Below, one piece after another: positions 27,293 to 33,652 of a stretch of 33,962 nucleotides of DNA. The notes under the pieces are model-generated. The model made no database searches and had not been told where the DNA came from. It saw only the letters and a list, made by a program, of their open reading frames with translations. The position numbers and the translations under genes are program-made. How positions within the stretch are numbered: the first letter of the stretch is position 1; the number at the start of each line of letters is the position of its first letter. This DNA is from Bacteroidaceae bacterium (lineage in GTDB: Bacteria; Bacteroidota; Bacteroidia; Bacteroidales; Bacteroidaceae), in assembly GCA_017559845.1 (NCBI GenBank), contig JAFYQQ010000066.1, positions 1 through 33,962 on the forward strand. Reading direction: 5' to 3'.

Positions 27293-27742
27293 ATGGAACC
27301 CAATTTTCCGTCAGATTTCACCTGGCAACATCAGATGCCTGCGCAGTTGCGCTTTTCTGATGTAGATTCTTTCGGCCATGTCAACAATGCGGTCTATTTC
27401 TCGTTGTTCGACATGTGCAAGACAAAATACTTCCTGGACGTCATTGGCGATGACGTGTTCAAGCAGATGGGCATCGTGGTGGCCAATGTGAGCGCCAACT
27501 TCCTGGCCCCCATTTTTTATCCAGACGAGATTGTTATCCAGACCTCCATCACCCGTCTGGGCAACAAGAGCTTCACCCTTTGCCAGCGCGCCCTGAACAT
27601 CCGCACCCAATCCATCAAGTGCGAGTGCAAGACCATCATGGTGGCTTTCGACTACCAGAAGAACGAGTCCATCCGCATGCCGCAGTCTATCCGCGAGAAG
27701 ATTGCCGCCTTCGAGAAGAACCCGGCCCTGCTGGAAGGATGA
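27293..27742 (+). CDS. Acyl-CoA thioesterase, 4HBT/YbgC hotdog family
   Basis: A 149-residue protein. FSDVDSFGHVNNAVYFSLFD matches the 4HBT signature with the catalytic Asp followed by GHVNN. The rest (ANVSANFLAPIFYPDEIVIQTSI, RLGNKSFTLCQRAL) follows the hotdog fold. Such enzymes hydrolyse acyl-CoA thioesters in the cytoplasm; the chain length is unknown. It lies 28 bp after the GH99-like gene and is followed by a strong terminator, so it is probably the last gene of the typA transcript. Confidence 0.9.
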   Translation: MEPNFPSDFTWQHQMPAQLRFSDVDSFGHVNNAVYFSLFDMCKTKYFLDVIGDDVFKQMGIVVANVSANFLAPIFYPDEIVIQTSITRLGNKSFTLCQRALNIRTQSIKCECKTIMVAFDYQKNESIRMPQSIREKIAAFEKNPALLEG

Positions 27743-27789
27743 TTCTCTCTCACAGGAAAGAAAAAGACACAATAGACACAAAACGCTGT

Positions 27790-27829
27790 CCGCAGCGACC
27801 CTTTCGGTGGGTTGCTGCGGATTGTTTTT
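27790..27829 (+). terminator. Strong terminator after the thioesterase gene
   Basis: CCGCAGCGACCC pairs with GGGTTGCTGCGG (12 bp, one wobble) around a 7-nt loop and is followed by ATTGTTTTT. It is about 48 bp after the stop. Confidence 0.92.
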
Positions 27830-27962
27830 CCCGGGCATTCCCTCTCATCCCCTCAAAGGGCGGTTCGCCAGTTAAGAGTCCTGATTGAAAAGAAGTGTAG
27901 CATTTTTGCAATTTTGCATCCGATGATTTATACAGTTGAAAAGGGGCAAGCAAGGGGCGGAC

Positions 27963-28871
27963 CTATTCCTTTTCGTAAACCCGTAAATCGGCAAGGTCTA
28001 TGGTTTCGTCCTTTATGCCATTGTCGGGACGGTCATTCTTGTCTGCCATCTTTCGGCCGTAGCTTCGGTAGAGGCCGAACTTGTTACGGATGTTTGTTGC
28101 CCCGGTACGCCAAAGGTCTATATGCTCAAAACTCTTGTCAACAAGTATTTTATTGTCGCGTATGCGCCTCATCTCTATCCTGAACGTGCCGTCGTGCCTG
28201 TAGAGCATTTGCGTGGTAACCTCAATCCACTGGTCTTCGAAATCGCCCAGCGGAAGGTTGTCTATGATTACCCCCTTGCTGCTTTGCCGTGTGTCGCCTG
28301 TGTGAATTACCTGAATGCGGCGGTTGTTTCCGTTCCGTTCACAGCGTGTGCTTATCGTAATCAACGGTGCGCCGTTGTTGCCCTCCTGGGCTTTCAGCTG
28401 GTGGATGTGGCAGAATTTTGTGCTGGGGCAGAAATGCTTCGGCAGCTTGAACTTCCACCTCAGGACCTGCGTCTCACCGATGTTGCCGTTCAGATGTAGC
28501 CATTGCCCGGATGTCTGGCTTTTCATCTCGTTCCGTTGGCGGTCGTCCCGTTTGCCCCGGTCACCGTCAAGATGTTCGCCATTGGCATGAAGTGTGAAAC
28601 GGAACACATACTGCCCAAGCTCTTTATCAAAGACAACTTCGCAGTGTCTGCCGTCGGGGTGGTCATTGGCCGATATGTTGGGGTGTTCGGTGTAGTTCCA
28701 CCCCAATACATTCATAAAGGCGTTTATCTCTTTGTGGCCCTTGCCCACCAGTCCGCTGTCTGCCCGCAAAGAGCCTTTCTGCGTGTATGCCTTGAGGTTT
28801 TGCCAGTTCGTTTGACACGATGCACAAAGGCAGATTGCCGGCAGAAGGCTTATGATACATGTCTTATTCAT
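27963..28871 (-). CDS. Predicted polysaccharide-lyase-like lipoprotein (jelly-roll fold)
   Basis: The ATG at 28871 is preferred (302 residues) because it puts a lipoprotein-like signal at the N-terminus (MNKTCIISLLPAICLCASCQ, lipid Cys19); an ATG 54 bp upstream lacks this. The body looks like a concanavalin-type beta jelly roll. RQRNEMK resembles the Arg/Glu motif of alginate and glucuronan lyases, KFCHIHQLKA the central catalytic strand, and RNKFGLYRS the C-terminal strand of such lyases. It could belong to PL7, PL13 or PL20-like families or be a related glycan-binding protein. It is a single leftward gene with its own promoter. Confidence 0.65.
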   Translation of the reverse strand: MNKTCIISLLPAICLCASCQTNWQNLKAYTQKGSLRADSGLVGKGHKEINAFMNVLGWNYTEHPNISANDHPDGRHCEVVFDKELGQYVFRFTLHANGEHLDGDRGKRDDRQRNEMKSQTSGQWLHLNGNIGETQVLRWKFKLPKHFCPSTKFCHIHQLKAQEGNNGAPLITISTRCERNGNNRRIQVIHTGDTRQSSKGVIIDNLPLGDFEDQWIEVTTQMLYRHDGTFRIEMRRIRDNKILVDKSFEHIDLWRTGATNIRNKFGLYRSYGRKMADKNDRPDNGIKDETIDLADLRVYEKE

Positions 28872-28978
28872 ACGGTCAAAGTTGTGGCATGGCGCAGTAT
28901 GCTGTTTCCGGAAACCCGCCCACACCGACTATAAGCGACACCAACTGCATTTATCTCTATTTGTTTACGTTTACAGTT

Positions 28979-29011
28979 GCAAAAATAACAATTCTTCCGC
29001 CATCACGCAAC
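28979..29011 (-). promoter_or_regulatory. Promoter of the lyase-like gene
   Basis: On the minus strand GTTG (29011-29008), 20 bp, TATTTTTGC (28987-28979). The -7 box is exact, the -33 element imperfect. The leader to 28871 is about 100 nt. Confidence 0.65.
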
Positions 29012-29056
29012 TTTTCCCATGCAATATCTTCAAAAAGGAATGCCTTAACATGTAGG

Positions 29057-29099
29057 TCTAAAAGAACGGGAGGAAAGACTCTGGTGTCCCTCCTCCCGT
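29057..29099 (-). terminator. Terminator of the padR-pspC-pspC operon
   Basis: On the minus strand ACGGGAGGA (29099-29091) pairs with TCCTCCCGT (29074-29066) across a 16-nt loop, followed by TCTTTTAG. It lies about 90 bp beyond the stop at 29190. Confidence 0.6.
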
Positions 29100-29189
29100 C
29101 GTCTGTGTCGGGCCGAAACGGTTTTATACTAATTACATCTCTTCTGGTTTTGTCTCAGACCTGGCACATTTTACTATCTTTATGTAGCC

Positions 29190-29909
29190 TTACATAAATC
29201 GCAAACCCGGTATAAAGTTAATGAATATGAGTGTTGTAGTACAGATGAAGGTAACCAGCAGAATCCACATAATGACACGGAAAATTTTGTGTGATAGTTT
29301 GTTCTTTGTGGGGGCTGTTTGCGAGTCTATTAATATCTGTTCGCTCAGGTTTGTACCGTTTACCTCAAGTCCCTTCATGCGCAGACGGTCTTCTGGAGTG
29401 ATTGCCTGCGGCACAAGAATCCACATGACCACATAAATGAAGGGGATGATTCCTTGAGACAAGAAGGCGAGCGCCAGTATGCCTATACGATATGGTAAGG
29501 GGTCTTGTCCACCGAAGTAATAAGCCAGTCCGGAACAGACTCCTCCAAGAATCTTGTCTTGCTTGTCACGGTAGAGATGACGTTTTTCTTTTTCCTGGGT
29601 TGGAGTGTTGGTTTTGCCTGGCTCCTCTGGCCCGTGACCGTAGTTTGTGTCGTCAATTTCCGAGGGATTGCCAATCTGCTTGATAATGGCCTTGACGGTT
29701 TCTATGTCTACGGCCTGTTGGCCGTTCTCTTTTCGTTCCCAAAGCAGTTCTGACACGCGGTTCTTGATGTCTTCGGCTATTTCATCGCCTCCTTCTTGGC
29801 GCAAGAAATAGCTTTCCATGCTGTCCAGATAGGATTTCAGAATCTGATACGCGTCTTCATCGATGGCATAAAGCTGTCCGGACAGATTGATGGTGATGTT
29901 CTTCTTCAT
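29190..29909 (-). CDS. PspC-domain membrane protein, short paralogue
   Basis: A 239-residue protein. The N-terminal soluble part (MKKNITINLSGQLYAIDEDA, to about residue 85) is nearly the same as in the gene upstream, including ELLWER and TVKAIIKQIGNPSEIDD. The PspC domain (HLYRDKQDKILGGVCSGLAYYFG, about 110-175) includes one or two membrane helices, and a final TM lies near 210-232. PspC proteins take part in envelope-stress signalling in Proteobacteria; the Bacteroidetes role is not established. It lies 45 bp after its paralogue and is last in the operon. Confidence 0.88.
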   Translation of the reverse strand: MKKNITINLSGQLYAIDEDAYQILKSYLDSMESYFLRQEGGDEIAEDIKNRVSELLWERKENGQQAVDIETVKAIIKQIGNPSEIDDTNYGHGPEEPGKTNTPTQEKEKRHLYRDKQDKILGGVCSGLAYYFGGQDPLPYRIGILALAFLSQGIIPFIYVVMWILVPQAITPEDRLRMKGLEVNGTNLSEQILIDSQTAPTKNKLSHKIFRVIMWILLVTFICTTTLIFINFIPGLRFM

Positions 29910-29954
29910 GATTCAATTTTTTCTGAATAAATATATGGCTTGTACAGCTTACGG

Positions 29955-31082
29955 TTACAAGTGGTGGAAATTGTAAGTGGTTACGCCGAAGCACCAGATA
30001 CAGAACACAAGAGCCAGAATCCAAATGAGCGTAAGCGTAACCTTTGCGCCAAAGGACATGTTGTTGTCCGGATTCTTTCTGATCAGCCGTATGAATGCGT
30101 AGATGGGGATTACGGTGGCCACCAGTCCGAAAATCAGGAATCCCCAAGCGGAAAAGCTGCTTTGTTGCAGCAGCTCTATGAGCCACAGATGTTCTGTGCC
30201 CAGGAAGGGCGAGGTGTTGGGGATGTGCTGGTAAGTGTCGATGGTAATGCTTGAACCCAATTGGGAGAATATGGTAGCGGCGACGATTATGCAGAACAGA
30301 AACGAACCGGCCACAAGGAGCAGGGGCACCACGATGAGGCCAATCAGAATGATCATGATCACCCAAAGAATGGCACGGATGATTTGGCCGGCCTCGTTGC
30401 GCCGGGGCAGTTTCTCCTCGTTGTTGTCCTCAATGATCTGTTCGCTCAGGTTGGTGCTGTTCACCTCCATTCCCTTCATGCGCAGTTTCTCTTCCGGAGT
30501 GCGGGCCACGGGAGCCACAATCCAGATGAGCAGATACAGCAGGAGGGTGATGCCCAGCGAGCAAATGGCAAGGGCACACACAACCACTCGCCACAGCAGG
30601 GGATCCTGTCCGCCGAAGTATTGTGCCAGTCCGGAGCAGACTCCGCCCAGAATCTTGTCGTTCTCGTCGCGGTAGAAACGGCGGCTCCTGATGTGGCTCT
30701 TCACCCGTCCCATGGCCGTCTTGGTGGCCTTTCCGGCCGCGTACGCCCCCTTCTTGAAGGTTTCGCCCAGGGAGTCTTCATTCTCGGCATTGCTGTCGGC
30801 ATATTCCTGACCGCTTTCCGAGTCGTCAATTTCCGATGGGTTGCCAATCTGCTTGATGATGGCCTTTACGGTGTTCAAGTCTACGGCCTCTGATCCGGCT
30901 TCGCGGCGTTCCCAGAGCAGCTCCGCCACTCGGTGTTCAATGTCGTCGGCAATTTCCTCGCCGCCCTCTTGGCGCGAGAAGTAGCTTTTCATGCTCTCCA
31001 GATAGCACTCCAGCATTTGGTATGCGTCTTCGTCAATGGCATAAAGCTGCCCGAAGAGGTTGATGGTGATATTCTTCTTCAT
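29955..31082 (-). CDS. PspC-domain membrane protein, long paralogue
   Basis: A 375-residue protein. The N-terminal soluble region (about 1-90) is shared with the downstream paralogue. Residues about 100-140 form a basic linker (GKATKTAMGRVKSHIRSRR). The PspC domain follows (FYRDENDKILGGVCSGLAQYFG) with two helices, then three or four more membrane helices near 235-270 and 310-370. It is 14 bp after padR and so almost certainly under PadR control. The two paralogues look like a tandem duplication with divergent C-terminal membrane parts. Confidence 0.9.
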   Translation of the reverse strand: MKKNITINLFGQLYAIDEDAYQMLECYLESMKSYFSRQEGGEEIADDIEHRVAELLWERREAGSEAVDLNTVKAIIKQIGNPSEIDDSESGQEYADSNAENEDSLGETFKKGAYAAGKATKTAMGRVKSHIRSRRFYRDENDKILGGVCSGLAQYFGGQDPLLWRVVVCALAICSLGITLLLYLLIWIVAPVARTPEEKLRMKGMEVNSTNLSEQIIEDNNEEKLPRRNEAGQIIRAILWVIMIILIGLIVVPLLLVAGSFLFCIIVAATIFSQLGSSITIDTYQHIPNTSPFLGTEHLWLIELLQQSSFSAWGFLIFGLVATVIPIYAFIRLIRKNPDNNMSFGAKVTLTLIWILALVFCIWCFGVTTYNFHHL

Positions 31083-31096
31083 GTATCTTTAATGAG

Positions 31097-31447
31097 TTAA
31101 ATGTTTTCGGGTTGGATGGGTTCTTGTTCGCTCAGCAACTGTACGGTGCGGTTCAGCTCGTTCCAGATGATGTTCAGCTGTGCCAGGGCTTCCTCGCCGT
31201 CGGCCGTCAGGGAATAGTACTTGCGCGGTGGGCCTTGCGTGCTTTCCTGCCACTGGTAGTCCAGCAGCCCGTCCTTCTTCAGGCGCGTCAGCAGCGGGTA
31301 CAGGGTGCCTTCCACCACAATCATGTCCGCCTCGTGAAACTGCCTGATGATTTCGTTGGCATACGCGGGCTTGCGGTGGATGAGCAGCAGGATGCAGTAC
31401 TCCAGCATGCCCTTCCGCATTTGAGATTTGGTGTTGTCTATGTTCAT
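31097..31447 (-). CDS. PadR-family transcriptional regulator
   Basis: The ATG at 31447 gives 116 residues (MNIDNTKSQMRKGMLEYCIL); a longer frame starting at 31507 would begin upstream of the promoter box and is rejected. The winged helix covers about 12-85: YANEIIRQFHEADMIVVEGTLYPLLTRLKKDGLL, where VEGTLYPLLTRL is the PadR recognition helix, and GPPRKYYSLTADG is the wing. A short C-terminal helix would dimerise. PadR proteins usually repress their own operon. It leads the operon with two PspC-domain genes. Confidence 0.92.
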   Translation of the reverse strand: MNIDNTKSQMRKGMLEYCILLLIHRKPAYANEIIRQFHEADMIVVEGTLYPLLTRLKKDGLLDYQWQESTQGPPRKYYSLTADGEEALAQLNIIWNELNRTVQLLSEQEPIQPENI

Positions 31448-31475
31448 TTTCGTAACGATTTTGGTGTATCTGCTT

Positions 31476-31507
31476 GCAAAAGTAGGTAAAAGCATGGTAC
31501 TGTGCAA
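31476..31507 (-). promoter_or_regulatory. Promoter of the padR-pspC-pspC operon
   Basis: On the minus strand ATTG (about 31508-31505), 20 bp, TACTTTTGC (31484-31476). The inverted half sites GGTAC...GTACC are not obvious here. PadR autoregulation at this site is inferred only from the family. Confidence 0.65.
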
Positions 31508-31607
31508 TACAAAATACTGTGCAAAGGAAAAATTTAACCAAATTTAACACAAAACAGCATTTCTCCGTTAAAAAAACTTATCCTTAAGGGGAAAGATGGG
31601 ACGAGGT

Positions 31608-31639
31608 TTTGTCGCTCAGCTCTTTTTTGCTACTTTTGC
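31608..31639 (+). promoter_or_regulatory. Promoter upstream of the GxxExxY gene
   Basis: TTTG (31608-31611), 19 bp, TACTTTTGC (31631-31639): a consensus match in both elements and spacing. It leaves a leader of about 135 nt that carries the upstream repeat copies. It may originally have served the AlaX-like gene at 32475. Confidence 0.85.
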
Positions 31640-31663
31640 GGAGAATAAGTACAATAATAGTAG

Positions 31664-31721
31664 ACTTTAGGACATAAGAACGCATTGTTGGTGTTGATTT
31701 AGACAAAAGAACAAAAGAACA
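31664..31721 (-). repeat. Upstream copies of the GxxExxY-associated repeat, inverted relative to the downstream array
   Basis: TTTAGGACATAAGAACG begins at about 31665, and a 24-nt copy at 31698-31721 begins TTTAGACAAAAGAAC. The reverse complement of the latter matches 22 of 24 positions of the motif at 32367-32390. Both lie in the predicted 5' leader of the GxxExxY transcript. Confidence 0.75.
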
Positions 31722-31779
31722 AAATTTATTAAATTATATTTGATGTAAGATATTGGTAAGATAAAAGAACTGGCAGATT

Positions 31780-32166
31780 ATGGAGTTGGAAAGTTTGATT
31801 AAAAAAGTCATTCAGTGTGTATATAATGTACGTTTGCAGTTATCATCTGGATTTCTCGAAACGGTATATCAGAAAGCATTATTGATTGAATTGTCAAAGC
31901 AAAACATCCAAGCAGAGGCAGAAGTGCCCGTTGACGTTTATTATGATGATTCTGTAGTAGGAGAATATAGGGCAGATATCGTTGTAGAGAAGAAAATTAT
32001 TTTAGAAATAAAAGCAATTCAACATTTATTGCCAGTTCATGAGGCTCAATTAGTGAATTATTTAACCGCAACCAAAATAGATTGTGGCTTATTGATTAAC
32101 TTTGGAGGAGAACGATTGGAAATAAAAAGGAAATATAGAACATATAAGAAAACTTTAGAGAAGTAA
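31780..32166 (+). CDS. GxxExxY protein (PD-(D/E)XK nuclease-like fold)
   Basis: A 128-residue protein. The family signature GFLETVY is at 24-30. The nuclease-like core is visible as Asp66 (YRADIVV) and Glu76-x-Lys78 (LEIK), with a following Gln (EAQLVNY). This is the PDDEXK_3 family; members are abundant in Bacteroidetes and other environmental bacteria, usually small and stand-alone, and no function is firmly established. Base composition is much more AT-rich than the neighbours on both sides. The gene lies behind a consensus promoter and is bracketed by inverted copies of one motif, with an array of that motif directly downstream. Whether the protein acts on these repeats is unknown. Confidence 0.9.
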   Translation: MELESLIKKVIQCVYNVRLQLSSGFLETVYQKALLIELSKQNIQAEAEVPVDVYYDDSVVGEYRADIVVEKKIILEIKAIQHLLPVHEAQLVNYLTATKIDCGLLINFGGERLEIKRKYRTYKKTLEK

Positions 32167-32173
32167 AAATATG

Positions 32174-32466
32174 TATTTTTGTTCTTCTGTCTAAAAAAAC
32201 ATTCAGCGAGAAGAAAACATGTTCTTATGTTCTTCTGTCAAAAAAAACATTCAGCGAGTAAAAATATGTTCTTATGTTCTTCTGTCTAATTAAAAACATA
32301 CAGCGAGTAGAAAATATGTTCTTATGTTCTTCTGTCTAATTAAAAACATTCAGCGAGAAGAAAACATGTTCTTATGTTCTTCTGTCTAAAAAAACATACA
32401 GCGAGAAGAAAACATGTTCTTATGTTCTTCTGTCTAAAAACAAAATGACAGTTCTTCTGTCTAAAA
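32174..32466 (+). repeat. Tandem array of 47-50 bp units downstream of the GxxExxY gene
   Basis: GTTCTTCTGTC begins at 32181, 32229, 32276, 32326, 32376, 32424 and 32451, giving five units of 48, 47, 50, 50 and 48 bp and two short final ones (27 bp and a remnant). Each full unit has GTTCTTCTGTC, an A-rich spacer, CAT(T/A)CAGCGAG, then ATGTTCTTAT. The lengths differ by a few A or TAATT residues. The array fills the whole 308 bp gap to the start codon at 32475 and contains no ORF of note. Confidence 0.92.
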
Positions 32467-32474
32467 AATAAAAT

Positions 32475-32942
32475 ATGTCGGAAATGGAAACACCAATCTT
32501 AAACGACCACAATAAGGCGGAATATCCGCCCATGCACACTGCCGAGCACATTCTGAACCAGACGATGGTGAGGATGTTCGGATGCCAGCGTTCAAACAAC
32601 GCACACATAGAACGCAAGAAGAGTAAGATAAACTATGAGCTGACGGCCCAGCCCACGGCCGAGCAGGTGGAAGAGATTGCACGCCGTGTAAACGAGGTGA
32701 TAGACGCCCATCTGCCCGTCTCTTACGAATTTGTCTCCCGCAACGAAGTGCCGGCCGAGGTCAGCCTGGAGCGCCTGCCCGATGAGGCTTCCGACACGCT
32801 GCGTCTGGTGCGCGTGGGCGATTATGATGTGTGTGCCTGTATCGGCACGCATGTGGAAAACACCTCAGAGATAGGCCGTTTTCACATCAACAGCACCAGT
32901 TGGAAGGAAGGCCAGTTCCGCATTGTGTTCAAGTTGGTGTAA
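32475..32942 (+). CDS. AlaX-like alanyl-tRNA editing / tRNA_SAD domain protein
   Basis: A 155-residue protein. HTAEH (21-25) and CIGTH (122-126) supply the four zinc ligands of the second additional domain shared by AlaRS, ThrRS and free-standing AlaX. AlaX proteins deacylate mischarged tRNA-Ala in trans. The length is close to short AlaX forms. The ATG at 32475 follows the last, partial GTTCTTCTGTC repeat by 14 nt, so the repeat array supplies its entire upstream region. It probably depends on the promoter at 31608 or a weak TATTTTTG box at 32174-32181. Confidence 0.85.
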   Translation: MSEMETPILNDHNKAEYPPMHTAEHILNQTMVRMFGCQRSNNAHIERKKSKINYELTAQPTAEQVEEIARRVNEVIDAHLPVSYEFVSRNEVPAEVSLERLPDEASDTLRLVRVGDYDVCACIGTHVENTSEIGRFHINSTSWKEGQFRIVFKLV

Positions 32943-32962
32943 CTCCGCAATAGCCCTCTGCC

Positions 32963-33376
32963 ATGCTTCCGCTGCTCATTCTTTTCGTAATGAACGACAC
33001 CATTCCGCAGACTGCCCGCGACACGCTGGCAGCCGATTCCCTGCGCACGGACACGCTCAAGGAAGTGGTTGTGGTGGGCGGCGAACCGCAGGTGTCAAAA
33101 GCCATCGGCCGCAGCATAGAGGCGTGGAAGAAGAGCCAGCCCCGCGTAAAGTCGTTTGGCGATGTGCTGGAAAAATGGTCTCCGGGACTGAATGACAAGA
33201 TCACCCATCCCTTTGCCTTCAAGCTGCGCAAGATGGAGCGCAAGCGCAAGCGTACCAAGAAGATACTGGAACACTATGACCGTGTGAAGACCTTCGACGA
33301 ACTGTTGCGCGAGTCCATCAGGGAACAGGAGGAAAGAGAACGCAAAAACGGCGAAGCGCCGGCAAGCGGCAAGTAG
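32963..33376 (+). CDS. Small conserved-type hypothetical protein
   Basis: A 137-residue protein, not recognised. A short hydrophobic start (MLPLLILFVMND) could be a weak signal peptide; the internal ATG at 32990 would drop it. DTLKEVVVVGG recalls the TonB-receptor plug opening found in many Bacteroidetes outer-membrane proteins. The C-terminal half is highly basic and helical (FKLRKMERKRKRTKKILEHY, then REQEERERKN). It lies 20 bp after the AlaX-like gene and is probably co-transcribed. Confidence 0.65.
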   Translation: MLPLLILFVMNDTIPQTARDTLAADSLRTDTLKEVVVVGGEPQVSKAIGRSIEAWKKSQPRVKSFGDVLEKWSPGLNDKITHPFAFKLRKMERKRKRTKKILEHYDRVKTFDELLRESIREQEERERKNGEAPASGK

Positions 33377-33478
33377 CCCCCCAGTCATAGTAAAGCCTTT
33401 TTTTACAGGACGGAAAAGCCGCAAAAGATGATTTAAATCAAGAAAACGGCCATAAAAACATATTTTGGGTGTAAATAA

Positions 33479-33510
33479 TTTGCACATACCCGCAAAACCC
33501 CTACCTTTGC
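33479..33510 (+). promoter_or_regulatory. Consensus promoter with no ORF behind it
   Basis: TTTG (33479-33482), 19 bp, TACCTTTGC (33502-33510). This is as good a match as the typA promoter, yet only a short non-coding stretch and a terminator follow. Confidence 0.8.
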
Positions 33511-33515
33511 ATCGT

Positions 33516-33587
33516 GTTTTTCATGGTATTAGATTTTAAGGTTAATTGAAAAGATTGGTTGTCGCGATGACAACCTTCTTTTTTTGT
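33516..33587 (+). ncRNA. Candidate small RNA of about 70 nt
   Basis: A consensus promoter ends at 33510, so transcription should begin at about 33514-33518. A terminator hairpin with a T-run ends at about 33586. Between them is an AT-rich stretch (TTTTCATGGTATTAGA, then AAGGTTAATTGAAAAGATT) with no ORF. The spacing gives a transcript of about 70 nt. The terminal hairpin GGTTGTC-GCGAT-GACAACC resembles a short element I recall in Bacteroidales genomes, but the family cannot be named with confidence. Confidence 0.55.
33557..33586 (+). terminator. Rho-independent terminator of the candidate small RNA
   Basis: GGTTGTC (33557-33563) and GACAACC (33569-33575) form a perfect 7 bp stem with loop GCGAT, followed by TTCTTTTTTT. 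Confidence 0.92.
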
Positions 33588-33652
33588 ATATACCCCTCCT
33601 CTTCCTAATAGTTGTAATCAGTCTTTCGTCTGTCTGTCCCCAGTGTCATCCT

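Larger units (their letters stand above)
31664..32474 (+). mobile_element. Candidate inserted unit: GxxExxY gene with flanking inverted repeat motifs
   Basis: The low-GC GxxExxY gene, the motif copies upstream of it and the opposite-strand array downstream form a compositionally uniform block of about 0.8 kb between GC-richer genes. The block lies between an excellent promoter and the start codon of the AlaX-like gene. No recombinase and no target duplication are seen, so calling it mobile is inference. Confidence 0.35.

Noticed and set aside
26158..27321. Long open frame of 387 codons antisense to the GH99-like gene
   Set aside because: A shadow frame with low-complexity Val/His/Ala content and no domain; the plus-strand frame has a signal peptide and the WNEW motif.
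32181..32470. Possible CRISPR array
   Set aside because: The units repeat across nearly their whole length, so there are no unique spacers of constant size, and no cas genes are in the window.
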